From Persicitalea sp038235275 (lineage in GTDB: Bacteria; Bacteroidota; Bacteroidia; Cytophagales; Spirosomataceae), in assembly GCA_038235275.1 (NCBI GenBank), contig JBBSUC010000001.1, positions 124,001 to 188,000 on the forward strand: DNA of 64,000 bases, written 5' to 3'. The notes beneath the pieces are model-generated. The model made no database searches. It was not told where the DNA came from and saw nothing but the letters and a program-made list of their open reading frames with translations. Below, one piece after another: positions 26,315 through 35,677 of the stretch (its first letter is position 1; every line of letters starts with the position of its first letter). The position numbers were made by a program, and so were the translations under genes.

Positions 26315-29300
26315 TTAAAACTTGGCATTGATCCCGAAGGTCGTGATCGACGTCGCCGGCGATAAATCGGCGCTTATTCCCCGGTTCCCGTTGCTATTAC
26401 CATTGTCCAATTCCACCTCGGGATCTATACCCTTATACTTAGAGCGGTACTGCGAGAAAATGAACGGCTGCTGGATACTGGTGTACACCCGCAGACTGGT
26501 CATGCCGAGTTTGGCCGCCCAGCTTTTCGGTACGTTAAATCCGAAGTTGATATTCCGCACTTTCAGAAAGGAACCGTCGAAATACCGCAGCGTAGAGCTG
26601 TTGCGGGGCGATTCCTGGTTCTCGTTTGGTCGCGGGAATTCATTGGTCGGGTTGTTGGGCGTCCAATAATCTATGTCCAGATTGTTGTAACGTCCCGCCA
26701 GGGTATTGAATCCGTTGTGGAAATCACTGACAATGAACTGACCCGCCCGGGCGTAGAGAAAAAACGAAAGGTCAAATCCTTTGTATTCGAAACGGTTGGT
26801 GAGACCCGCTACAAACTTGGGAATAGCCGAACCCAGAATTTGGCGGTCGTTGGCGTTGATGATCCCGTCGTTGTTGGTATCTTGAATCTTAATTTCTCCA
26901 GGCTTATAGCCGTACGATTTAGCCAAATCCAATTCGTCGGTCTGCCAGATACCGATTTTCTTTAAATCATAGACTACCGACAACGGCTGGCCGATAAAAC
27001 GCCCGGCGGCGACATCGTCCACCTTGCCATTGGCCAGTTCCACGATTTCCTCCTGGTTGTGGTTAAAAGTCAAATCTGTATTCCAGCGAAATCCTCCCCG
27101 ATCCACGTTCACCGTCGAGAGCGTCAGCTCGTAGCCTTTGTTGCGGGTATGGCCAATGTTGGTAGTGAAACCACCGAATCCCGTGGAATTGGGCAGAGGC
27201 TGAGGGGCCAGCAGGTCGGTCGTATTCGTAACGTAATATTCCAAAGCGCCAGAAATACGACCACTAAAGAAGCTAAAATCAAGCCCGGCGTTGGCCGTGG
27301 CTGAGGTTTCCCATTTCAAATCGGGGTTGCCGATCGAGCCGGGACGATAGCCAAAAGCAGCGTTGTTCTCCCAGGCGTAGGAGGTACGGCTCAAATTGGC
27401 CTGGGTTTGGTAGGGATCGATGGCCGTGTTACCCACCGCTCCGTAACTAAGACGAAGTTTGAGTTGATCCATCCAGCGTACACTCTTCATGAAGTTCTCA
27501 TTGGAAATATTCCAACCCACGGCTACCGAAGGGAAATAACCGAACTTGTTGTTAGCTCCGAAACGCGAGGAGCCATCGGCCCGGATCGTAGCCGTCAGCA
27601 GGTATTTGTCGTTAAAGTCGTAGTTGACCCGCGCCATGTACGAGAGCAGCGTCCATTGTTCTATGCTAGATCCCACACCATTCACCTGACTTCCACTACC
27701 CAGGCTATAAAACTTCTGGGTTTGGGCCGGAATTCCAGTCACGTCGATAACATATCTTTCTTCATTATCGCGCTGGAAGGATTGCAAAAGCGTGACGTTC
27801 AGATTATGGACCGTGTTGAACTGCTTGGTGTAATTTACGATATTCTCAAGCGTGTAATTGAATATCTGCCGATTGAACGCGCTGGCTGACGCCGGTGCAC
27901 CCCGGCGAGCTTGGGTTTGGCTTCCAAAGAAACGGCCATAACGGTCGATCTTAAAATCGGGACCAAAATTGAATCGGTACGACAGCCCGTCGATGATTTT
28001 CCACTCGGCGTACAGGCTATTGAAGATACGGTAGTTCTTCCGCTCGTCGAGAACAGCACCCGGTACGATTTCCGCCAAAGGGTTAGTACGCAGCCCATCC
28101 TGCGTAGGCAAGAAGATCAGATTTCCTTCATCGTCATAGGGCTTGCCCAGCGGGTTTTCAGATAATGAACCTCCCAGGGGATTGAAGTTTTCGCCATTAC
28201 GGATATAATGGCTAGTCAGCGAGGAGATACCTACCCTGAGTTTATCGTTAATTTTGTGGTCCAGGTTGATGCGAAAAGTAAAGCGAGTCAAATCCTGATT
28301 CTTTACCACGCCCTTGTCCTTAAAAAAGTTGCCCGATATATTGAACTGGGTCTTCTCGGTACCGCCCGACACGCCCACTTGGTAGCTGTTGATGGAACCA
28401 GTGCGAAGCAGTTGATCGGGATAGTCGGTGCTACGGCCCAGCTTGATAGACTCCAACTCCACGGGTTCAAATATTTTGGCGTCTGCCTCGTCCGTGGAGG
28501 GGCCGTCGGGGTAGTGACCGCCCGCGCGGCGCGACTCCCGCTTGTACTCGGCAAACTCGGGTCCGTTGAACACATCGATGCGACCAAGTGACTTGCTGAT
28601 ACCACTGTAGGCATCGACACTCACCACAGTTTTACCCGGCGAGCCGCGCTTGGTAGTAATAATCACGACGCCGTTAGAACCCCGCGAACCGTAGATTGCC
28701 GTAGAGGAGGCATCTTTCAGGATTTCCATCGAAGCGATGTCGTTGGGGTTGATGTCCTCGATTCCTCCTGATAAGGGAATTCCATCCACCACAAAAAGCG
28801 GATCGTTGGAGCCGTTAAACGAACGGCGTCCCCGAATACGGATCTGAGGTACAGAGCCAGGCTTACTTCCTCCCATGTTCACGTCTACCCCAGCGGCGCG
28901 GCCTTGCAAGGCTTGCTGGGCGTTTGTAATAGGTAAAGCACTAATTTCCTTGGCACTCACCGACGAAATAGCTCCCGTCAACTGGCTCTTCTTCTGCGTA
29001 CCGTAACCCACGACGATGACCTCATTCAGCGTTTTCAGGTCCACGCCAAGCTTGACATCGACCACGCTGCGGTTGCCGATGGCGATTTCCTGGGTGGCAA
29101 AGCCGACTGCGGAGAAAACCAGCGTGGCATTGTCGCCGGGTACGTTAAGGGAATACTTACCGTTTTGGTCGGTGGTGGTGCCGGTGGTGGTGTTTTTCAC
29201 CAATACTGTCACGCCTGGCAGTGTAGTGTTGTCTTCGGCGGCGATGATGGTACCCGTGACGGCGCGGTCCTGGGCATACAATGTGTGTAGCGGCAATGCT

Positions 29301-29398
29301 CCGACTGCTAACAGTAGTAGGAAAGACACGATTCGGGAAGGACGCAGCCTGTGACTGCCAAGTAATTCCCGGGATTTTTCAGTAAATGATTTTCTCAT
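26315..29398 (-). CDS. SusC/RagA family TonB-dependent transporter
   Basis: A 1027-residue TonB-dependent receptor. After the signal segment (cleavage near LYAQ, residue 43) comes a carboxypeptidase-like domain (VTGTIIAAEDNTTLPGVTVLVKNTTTGTTTDQNGKYSLNVP), the TonB box region (LNEVIVVGYGTQKK), the plug with GRAAGVDVN, RIRGRRSFNGSNDPLFVVDGIPL and SSTAIYGSRGSNGVVIITTKRG, and a 22-strand-type barrel ending TFGINAKF. It forms the outer membrane pump for the SusD gene downstream. The FecR-like gene 59 nt upstream may belong to its control. Confidence 0.95.
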   Translation of the reverse strand: MRKSFTEKSRELLGSHRLRPSRIVSFLLLLAVGALPLHTLYAQDRAVTGTIIAAEDNTTLPGVTVLVKNTTTGTTTDQNGKYSLNVPGDNATLVFSAVGFATQEIAIGNRSVVDVKLGVDLKTLNEVIVVGYGTQKKSQLTGAISSVSAKEISALPITNAQQALQGRAAGVDVNMGGSKPGSVPQIRIRGRRSFNGSNDPLFVVDGIPLSGGIEDINPNDIASMEILKDASSTAIYGSRGSNGVVIITTKRGSPGKTVVSVDAYSGISKSLGRIDVFNGPEFAEYKRESRRAGGHYPDGPSTDEADAKIFEPVELESIKLGRSTDYPDQLLRTGSINSYQVGVSGGTEKTQFNISGNFFKDKGVVKNQDLTRFTFRINLDHKINDKLRVGISSLTSHYIRNGENFNPLGGSLSENPLGKPYDDEGNLIFLPTQDGLRTNPLAEIVPGAVLDERKNYRIFNSLYAEWKIIDGLSYRFNFGPDFKIDRYGRFFGSQTQARRGAPASASAFNRQIFNYTLENIVNYTKQFNTVHNLNVTLLQSFQRDNEERYVIDVTGIPAQTQKFYSLGSGSQVNGVGSSIEQWTLLSYMARVNYDFNDKYLLTATIRADGSSRFGANNKFGYFPSVAVGWNISNENFMKSVRWMDQLKLRLSYGAVGNTAIDPYQTQANLSRTSYAWENNAAFGYRPGSIGNPDLKWETSATANAGLDFSFFSGRISGALEYYVTNTTDLLAPQPLPNSTGFGGFTTNIGHTRNKGYELTLSTVNVDRGGFRWNTDLTFNHNQEEIVELANGKVDDVAAGRFIGQPLSVVYDLKKIGIWQTDELDLAKSYGYKPGEIKIQDTNNDGIINANDRQILGSAIPKFVAGLTNRFEYKGFDLSFFLYARAGQFIVSDFHNGFNTLAGRYNNLDIDYWTPNNPTNEFPRPNENQESPRNSSTLRYFDGSFLKVRNINFGFNVPKSWAAKLGMTSLRVYTSIQQPFIFSQYRSKYKGIDPEVELDNGNSNGNRGISADLSPATSITTFGINAKF

Positions 29399-29457
29399 TG
29401 GTTTTTGGTAAATGTGAAAGGTTTGTTGTACTTATTAAAACTAAAACTGCATTGAAT

Positions 29458-29964
29458 TTATTTTATTTGACTGCTTTTTTTGGTGCTATCGGGGTAAAGG
29501 AGGGCCGAATCGGCTCTGGAAAAGGTGCCTTCCCCGAACGGCGGCACCAGTGCGTTACGACTTTCGGAATTTTCGGGATAGAGTGGCGCATCACGCATAA
29601 ATAGAAAAAGTAATACCACCATTGTCACCCCAATCCCCACGCTCCATTTCAGGAACGACCAATTTCCGGTTGTGGTAAAGCCTGACGGCGACGGGCTTCC
29701 CAACTGAGGAAGATTCCCGATCGATTCCCGGATGAGCGCCCACAGCGACACCCGATCCTCCCGGGTCATTTCCGTTTCCTCCCAATCCGACACCCTGTCC
29801 ACCAGCATTTTTGCCGACTCCACCGTTCCGGCTTGCTGGGGGTTTTCCTGCACCCAGTTTGCCCAAAACTTGGACACGTGCGGGTCGTCGGGGTGGCGCA
29901 CCCACCGAATAAACAGACGTTCCATCGCTAACTCTTCGGCGGTATATTCCGAGTAGGGTTTCAT
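29458..29964 (-). CDS. Short FecR-like (anti-sigma) membrane protein
   Basis: A 168-residue protein. Residues 1-80 resemble the cytoplasmic N-terminal domain of Bacteroidota FecR-type anti-sigma factors (YTAEELAMERLFIRWV, FWANWVQENP, then a helix). A single membrane helix follows (about 106-123, FLKWSVGIGVTMVVLLFLFM). The outside part is only about 45 residues and lacks the FecR sensor domain, which normally adds 200 residues. No ECF sigma factor gene is adjacent. It may be a truncated or minimal regulator of the SusC/SusD genes that follow on the same strand. Assignment is moderate. Confidence 0.55.
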   Translation of the reverse strand: MKPYSEYTAEELAMERLFIRWVRHPDDPHVSKFWANWVQENPQQAGTVESAKMLVDRVSDWEETEMTREDRVSLWALIRESIGNLPQLGSPSPSGFTTTGNWSFLKWSVGIGVTMVVLLFLFMRDAPLYPENSESRNALVPPFGEGTFSRADSALLYPDSTKKSSQIK

Positions 29965-30254
29965 TGGGTGGTTCAGAATAGAAGGGGTAGCCTGTCTATA
30001 CGAAAGTCCAATGGCAGGATAATGGACGGGCGTATCGTTGATTGACCCTTACTTTTTTAATAAAATTTTAATACAAAATGAAAGGAGGCGGGTACATATT
30101 TAGTAACAACGGCCGGGGTGGACCGAATGGACGACGATGAGAATCGACCCCTCTATCCGAAAAATCGCGGTTAATAGTTTTCTAAAAGAATAAACCATTA
30201 ACCTTCGGAAAATTTTTCAAGAGGTTGTTAAAGAAAGGGGGACGGCGGTAACAT

Positions 30255-32162
30255 CTACTTGGAACTATTCACCTTCCAGTTGGAAAGTGGCTTAGCGAGG
30301 GACAGGCCGGAAACTTTATCGGCGGAGAAGGTGGCGTTGAAAGAATGGAGGGAACCGGCGGGCAGCGTGGCCTCGAAGCCCACCAAGGTGGTACCGGGGT
30401 TGGGGGCGTCATAGTCGTGCGTGGGTACGGTTGACCAGGTTTTTATTTTGACCGGGGTAGAAGAGTCGAAGGTCAGGTACATGGTTTTACCATTTTGGGA
30501 TAAGACCACCGTTTTAGCATCCTGAACAACAGCTTGAGCAGACGTGAGCAATGTCCAGCGCAGCGTAATATCCTTGGCTGAAGCTTTAATTTCATCCCGC
30601 ACGACTACGTATTTGGAATCCCGCAAGGCAATCCCCCGACTTACGGTCACAGCTAGTCCGTCGTATATAGTCGAGAGGTCAGAAACGGCAGACATGTCCT
30701 GAGGGTCGCTGGAAAAAGCATCGATTTTGGCGTAACCCTTCACACGTTGGTACTGCCCGTCGATCGTTAGTGTATTGTGAACCAAATTATTATAGCGAAA
30801 AATATCCCAGCGCTCGGCGTCCTGCTCGCGGCCAAAAAGCTGGATACCGCGTTTTTCCAAGGAGTTGTAGTCCTGTGGTCCGAAGTCCATCGCCCAACGC
30901 TCGCCCAGAGCGTCCAACACGAACGATCCCGCGTCCATGTGGGCGTGGTTAACCGAGGCCGAACCCGCCTTGAAACCCACGAATAACGCGTTCGGATCGG
31001 TCCAGGAAGTGCGCATCATCGCCACCGGACTCGGCCCCTGCCCCATCCAAAACTTTTCCTGCGGCGGCTTGACGTTGTCCAGGTTCATGCCTGCGCCCCA
31101 AATCAGCAGCGCAGGGAGGGTACGGTCTTTTACCAGATCCCGGCCCGGCTGCTCTTCGATCACTTTTTTCTGCATCCACAAAAGCGAAGGATCGTTTTTC
31201 TTGCTGGCAAACCAGAACAAAGCCGGGCTGACGCCATTCTTATCGCCGCTGTCGCCCCAGTTGTGGACGAAGCCCAGCGGCCCGACGATATTCTGCTCGA
31301 AACCCGCCGTTTTCAGAAAGCCGGGCGTTTGCGCCAGGCCGAAGTCGGTACCCAACGCTTTTTCCAAGGCACTCAGCAAAAGTACGTTGAAGCTGGTGCC
31401 GTACTCCCAGTAGCCGAAGCCCTCCGGGTAGCCGCCGTCGGGGCCGTAGGGTTCCATGGCTTTGGGGATACTTTCAAGGGCGCGGTTTAGGGTGCGCTCG
31501 GCGAGTTCCGGCTCGTCTTCGGCAATGGCTAGTGCGCCAAAGGTCATTCCGGCGTTACAGACCTGGTTCCAGTTGTGTTCGGCGGTCAGGAACCAGTTAT
31601 AGTCCTTGTTATAGGAGGGTTCGATACCTTTTTTAAGAATCGCAGTCCGCACCTTCTGCCGGGTACCTTCGGAAAGGTCGTCGTAGAGCCAATCATAGCC
31701 AATGGCGACCGCCATCGTCATTTCGGCCACGTCGAGGAAGTGACTGGGGTTCCAGTCGGAAAAATCGGCCACGGCCAGCATTTCCTTCTCGGCACGCTGG
31801 AGGTACTTTTTCTCCCCGGTGGCGCGGTAGGCGTACGACAGTTGAAAAATGCGCCGCAAGGCCTCCCGCGATTTATCCAGCAGCCGTCGCCCAATTAGAA
31901 CCCGCTCCACCGGCGGCTGATTCTGCAGGCGGTCACCTTCGGCCAGGATGGCAGTGTGAATATTTTTGAGCGATTTGTCGCTTTGGATTTTTTGCAGTAG
32001 TCCTTTTTCCTCCCCTTTCAGGAGCAGCAGCCGTGGGTGCGGACGCTTAAGGTCGGCGAGTTTTCCGGTAAGGGGCTTTGTATCGGAAGTAGGCGCGGGG
32101 TTTTTCTGGCCACAGGCGGTAAGGCAGGTGAGGATTAGGCAGACAAGGAGAACGTTTTTCAT
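30255..32162 (-). CDS. Heparinase II/III-like polysaccharide lyase, lipoprotein
   Basis: A 635-residue lipoprotein (lipobox CLTACGQ, Cys17). An alpha/alpha toroid runs from about 40 to 340 (HPRLLLLKGEE, AEHNWNQVCNAGMTFGALAIAEDE, GPDGGYPEGFGYWEYGTSF), followed by the beta-sandwich heparinase II/III domain with SVNHAHMDAGSFVLDALGERWAMDFG and NNLVHNTLTIDGQ, which hold likely active-site and metal-site histidines. Family members cleave uronic-acid polysaccharides such as alginate, heparan or other acidic glycans by beta-elimination. Divergent from the SusC/SusD pair at 32448-37453, so probably part of the same utilisation locus. Substrate not known. Confidence 0.85.
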   Translation of the reverse strand: MKNVLLVCLILTCLTACGQKNPAPTSDTKPLTGKLADLKRPHPRLLLLKGEEKGLLQKIQSDKSLKNIHTAILAEGDRLQNQPPVERVLIGRRLLDKSREALRRIFQLSYAYRATGEKKYLQRAEKEMLAVADFSDWNPSHFLDVAEMTMAVAIGYDWLYDDLSEGTRQKVRTAILKKGIEPSYNKDYNWFLTAEHNWNQVCNAGMTFGALAIAEDEPELAERTLNRALESIPKAMEPYGPDGGYPEGFGYWEYGTSFNVLLLSALEKALGTDFGLAQTPGFLKTAGFEQNIVGPLGFVHNWGDSGDKNGVSPALFWFASKKNDPSLLWMQKKVIEEQPGRDLVKDRTLPALLIWGAGMNLDNVKPPQEKFWMGQGPSPVAMMRTSWTDPNALFVGFKAGSASVNHAHMDAGSFVLDALGERWAMDFGPQDYNSLEKRGIQLFGREQDAERWDIFRYNNLVHNTLTIDGQYQRVKGYAKIDAFSSDPQDMSAVSDLSTIYDGLAVTVSRGIALRDSKYVVVRDEIKASAKDITLRWTLLTSAQAVVQDAKTVVLSQNGKTMYLTFDSSTPVKIKTWSTVPTHDYDAPNPGTTLVGFEATLPAGSLHSFNATFSADKVSGLSLAKPLSNWKVNSSK

Positions 32163-32404
32163 AACAGTATGGGATATTGATCACTACATATAGGAAAGAC
32201 TGAACCGACCACGATTTACTTTCTGGGTGCTGATGAGTAAATACATTTTTCAGATACTTTAATTGTCACTATTACATTTTATAAAAAATTTAATAACACT
32301 GCCAAAAACCAGTACGATTTTTAAAGCCTTCTGCAAAACTTCTTAATAATTGAGTCTTTATTAATATTTACTCAATATCAATAGTGTTTTATAGGGATAA
32401 ATCT

Positions 32405-32412
32405 TACTTTTG
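32405..32412 (+). promoter_or_regulatory. Bacteroidota-type -7 box TACTTTTG
   Basis: TACTTTTG lies 36 nt before the SusC start, in a strongly A/T-rich 285-nt divergent spacer (32163-32447). Likely promoter of the second SusC/SusD operon; no clean -33 TTG at the expected distance. Confidence 0.55.
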
Positions 32413-32447
32413 CGGAGTAAAATCACCTATTACCTAACTAACTTCTC

Positions 32448-35400
32448 ATGAAAAAAAGTTACCTACCACTTGGTGGCATTGCATCGTTATGCCTGCTGCT
32501 GATGTTGCTGTTCCAAACTGCCTACGCCCAGGATCGAACTATCACGGGCAAAGTCATCGACGACCTGTCGGGCTCGGGCCTGCCCGGAGCCACAGTCACC
32601 GTAAAGGGAGGGAGTTCCCTAACCGGCACTACCACCGGGTCTGATGGCACGTATTCGGTCCGGATCGGGCCGGGTGCCACTGCCCTGGTCTTTTCCTTCA
32701 TTGGCTACCAAAACAAAGAAGTACCCATTGGCAATCAGTCCATTATCGACGTTCAGCTCGACAGCGACGTTAACGCACTTTCGGAAGTCATCGTGACAGG
32801 CTACGGCTCACAGTCCAAGCGAGACATCACCGGGGCGGTCACGACCGTGAACGCTCAGGATTTGAAGGCTATCCCCGCTACCACTTTTGCCCAGCAGTTG
32901 CAGGGCCGAGCTTCGGGCCTGAACGTCGTGAACGATGCCACGCCCGGTGGCAACGCTACCATACGTATACGGGGGTTCGGCACGATCGGTAACAACGACC
33001 CCCTGTTCATCATCGACGGGGTACCAACCGAAAACTCGGGCAACCTCAACCCGAACGACATCGAAACGATCCAGATTTTGAAGGACGCCTCCTCGGCTTC
33101 CATCTACGGGTCGCGGGCGGCCAACGGCGTCGTTATCATCACCACGAAGCGTGGCAAGGTGGGCAAGCCCGTCATTACTTTCAGCTCTTACTACGGCATC
33201 CAAACCCCCTCGCGCAGCCCCGAGGTGCTGAACGCCAAGGAACTGGGCCAGTACCTGTATTTGGCTGATAAATACGCAGGCAAAACACCCTCACACGGAC
33301 AATATTCTTTCGGCCCCAACGGTGAGTGACTATCCCCGACTATGTGTTTCCCAGCGCGGGTAAAGAAGGCACCCCCGAGGTGAACCCAGAGCGTTACTCG
33401 CTGCGGCCCGGTAATATTTATGCCATTACCAAATCGGCCGACACGGACTGGTGGAAAGAGCAAACCCAGTCTGCGCCCATTCAAAACTACCAGGTAGGCG
33501 CCACGGGCGGTACCGAGAACGGACGCTACGCGATTTCGCTGGGCTATTTCAGCCAGGATGGGGTCGTTAAATTCATCGGCTACGATCGCTACACGATCCG
33601 GGCCAATACCGAATTTGCCGGTCTGAACAAAAAGCTGCGGATTGGAGAAAACCTGTCCGTGTCTTTCGATAATCGCAAGGGTGGTTTTGGCAACAACCAG
33701 GAGCAGAACGCCGTATCGGGTTCCTATAAGCACCACCCGCTGCTACCCGTTTACGACATCGCGGGCAACTTCGCCGGCTCGCGCGGCTTGAATCTGGGTA
33801 ACAACTCCAACCCCTACGCCACGCTATCCCGCCAGCAGGACAACCGTACGATGCGACTGCGTATATTCGGCAACGTGTACGGCGAGTACGACATCATCCC
33901 CAACCTGACAGTAAAAACCAGCCTGGGGATCGACGGCAGCAGCCAGCGGGGTCGCTACATCGGCCGGGCCAATCCCGAGTACGTCGAGGGTAGTTTCAAC
34001 AACGGTTCCACCTCCACTGACGAGTACTTCTACCAGTGGGTGTGGACCAATACGCTGTCCTATTCAAAGCAGTTTGGCACCGACCACCAGTTCGACGCCT
34101 ACGTGGGAACTGAAGCCATTCGGGAATTTAAGGAAGTGTTCGGCGCTTCCCGCAATGGCTACGCTTTCGAAATACCCTCTATCATCAGCTACCTGAGCCT
34201 GGGGGACGCGACCAAAGCTTCCAACTACGGCGGAGTGGATCGGGATTACACGCTATTTTCGCTATTTGGTAAGGCCAACTATTCCTATAAGGATCGCTAC
34301 CTGTTTCAGGCCATTCTGCGGAATGACGCTTCTTCGCGTTTCCTGAGTGCGTCGAGGAGCGCCACATTCCCCGCCTTTAGTGTTGGCTGGCGCGTGTCGG
34401 AGGAAGGTTTCCTCAAAGGGGTAAGCTGGATCAACGACATGAAACTGCGTTACGGCTGGGGACAGACGGGCAATCAGAAGATTGGTGACTACAACGCCTA
34501 CACGACTTACCGTTCCGATATTTTCCACGCGGGTTATCCCATCGACGGATCGGGCAGCCAGCCGACCATCGGCTACGATGCCGCTTCCCTGGGCAACCCC
34601 AACGCCAAGTGGGAGACAACAACCTCGAACAACCTCGGCCTGGACGCTACGCTGTTCAATAGCGCCCTGACGGTTGAACTGGATTTCTGGAATCGGCGCA
34701 CTAACGACATGCTCTTTTCCATTCCTCTGACCTACACCGTGGGTGACGCCAGCGCGCCATCGTTCAACGTGGGTGAGATGAATAACAAAGGCATAGATCT
34801 GGGACTGAACTACCGAAACAGCCTGATGGGTGGCGACCTGCGTTATTCAATCGGCGCCAACTACTCCATGTACCGAAACAAAGTAATCCGGCTGACGGAG
34901 AGCGAGAATACCAAGTACTTCGGCTACGGCTCGCGTACCGACGCGGTGACACTGACGCAGGCCGGCCTTCCGCTATCCTCATACTACGGACTCACGGTGT
35001 TGGGAATTTTCCAATCAGACGATGAGGCGAACGCTTGGGCACCCTACGGTACCTATAACAAAGCCGGCAAGTTCAAGATCGCCGACATTAATAACGACGG
35101 CGTAATCAACTCCGATGACCGGGGCATCATTGGCAACCCGCACCCGAAGTTCAACTACGGAGTCAACCTGAATGTGGGCTACAAGGCGTTCGATCTGACG
35201 GTGTTTGGCAACGGCGTGGTAGGCAACGATATCTTCAACTACACCCGTTTCTTCGCCGACTTCAACACTTTCCAGGGCAACCGCTCGAAGCGTGCGCTCT
35301 ACGAGGCATGGCAACCTTCCAACCCCGGAGGTACCACGCCGATCCCCGACGCAAACGACCAAATCAGCAGCCGGCCTTCGACGTATCTGCTCGAGAAGGG

Positions 35401-35638
35401 TACGTATTTCCGACTGAAGAACGTGCAGTTGACCTACACGCTGCCCCGCACGCTGACCAACAAGATCGGCTTTTCCAACCTACAGGTGTACCTGCAGGGC
35501 CAGAATATGTTCACGATCACGAAATATACGGGCCTCAACCCCGAAATTCAAACCGGTGCTGACAATACCCTGGGCTTCGACGGCGGCTACATGCCCGTCT
35601 CCCGCAATTTCTTGGTGGGTCTGAATGTTTCTTTCTAA
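32448..35638 (+). pseudogene. SusC/RagA family TonB-dependent transporter, split by a one-base frameshift
   Basis: Two overlapping frames make one SusC. The first (32448-33329, 293 residues) has the signal peptide, carboxypeptidase-like domain, TonB box region (LSEVIVTGYGSQSK) and plug (RIRGFGTIGNNDPLFIIDGVPTE, SSASIYGSRAANGVVIITTKRG) and stops after FGPNGE. The second (from 33326, 770 residues) continues VTIPDYVFPSAG and gives the barrel to VGLNVSF. Restoring one base (a G) at about 33325 gives an unbroken protein of about 1063 residues, normal for the family. Nothing else is damaged. This may be a real recent mutation or an assembly error. SusD follows after 39 nt. Confidence 0.85.
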
Positions 35639-35677
35639 CCTAGTTTCTTCCAATTACCAACTTAAAAAAAGAATTAT

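Noticed and set aside
33310..33345. Programmed frameshift in SusC
   Set aside because: No slippery heptamer or following pseudoknot is seen, and SusC proteins are not known to need one; a simple base loss or error is likelier.
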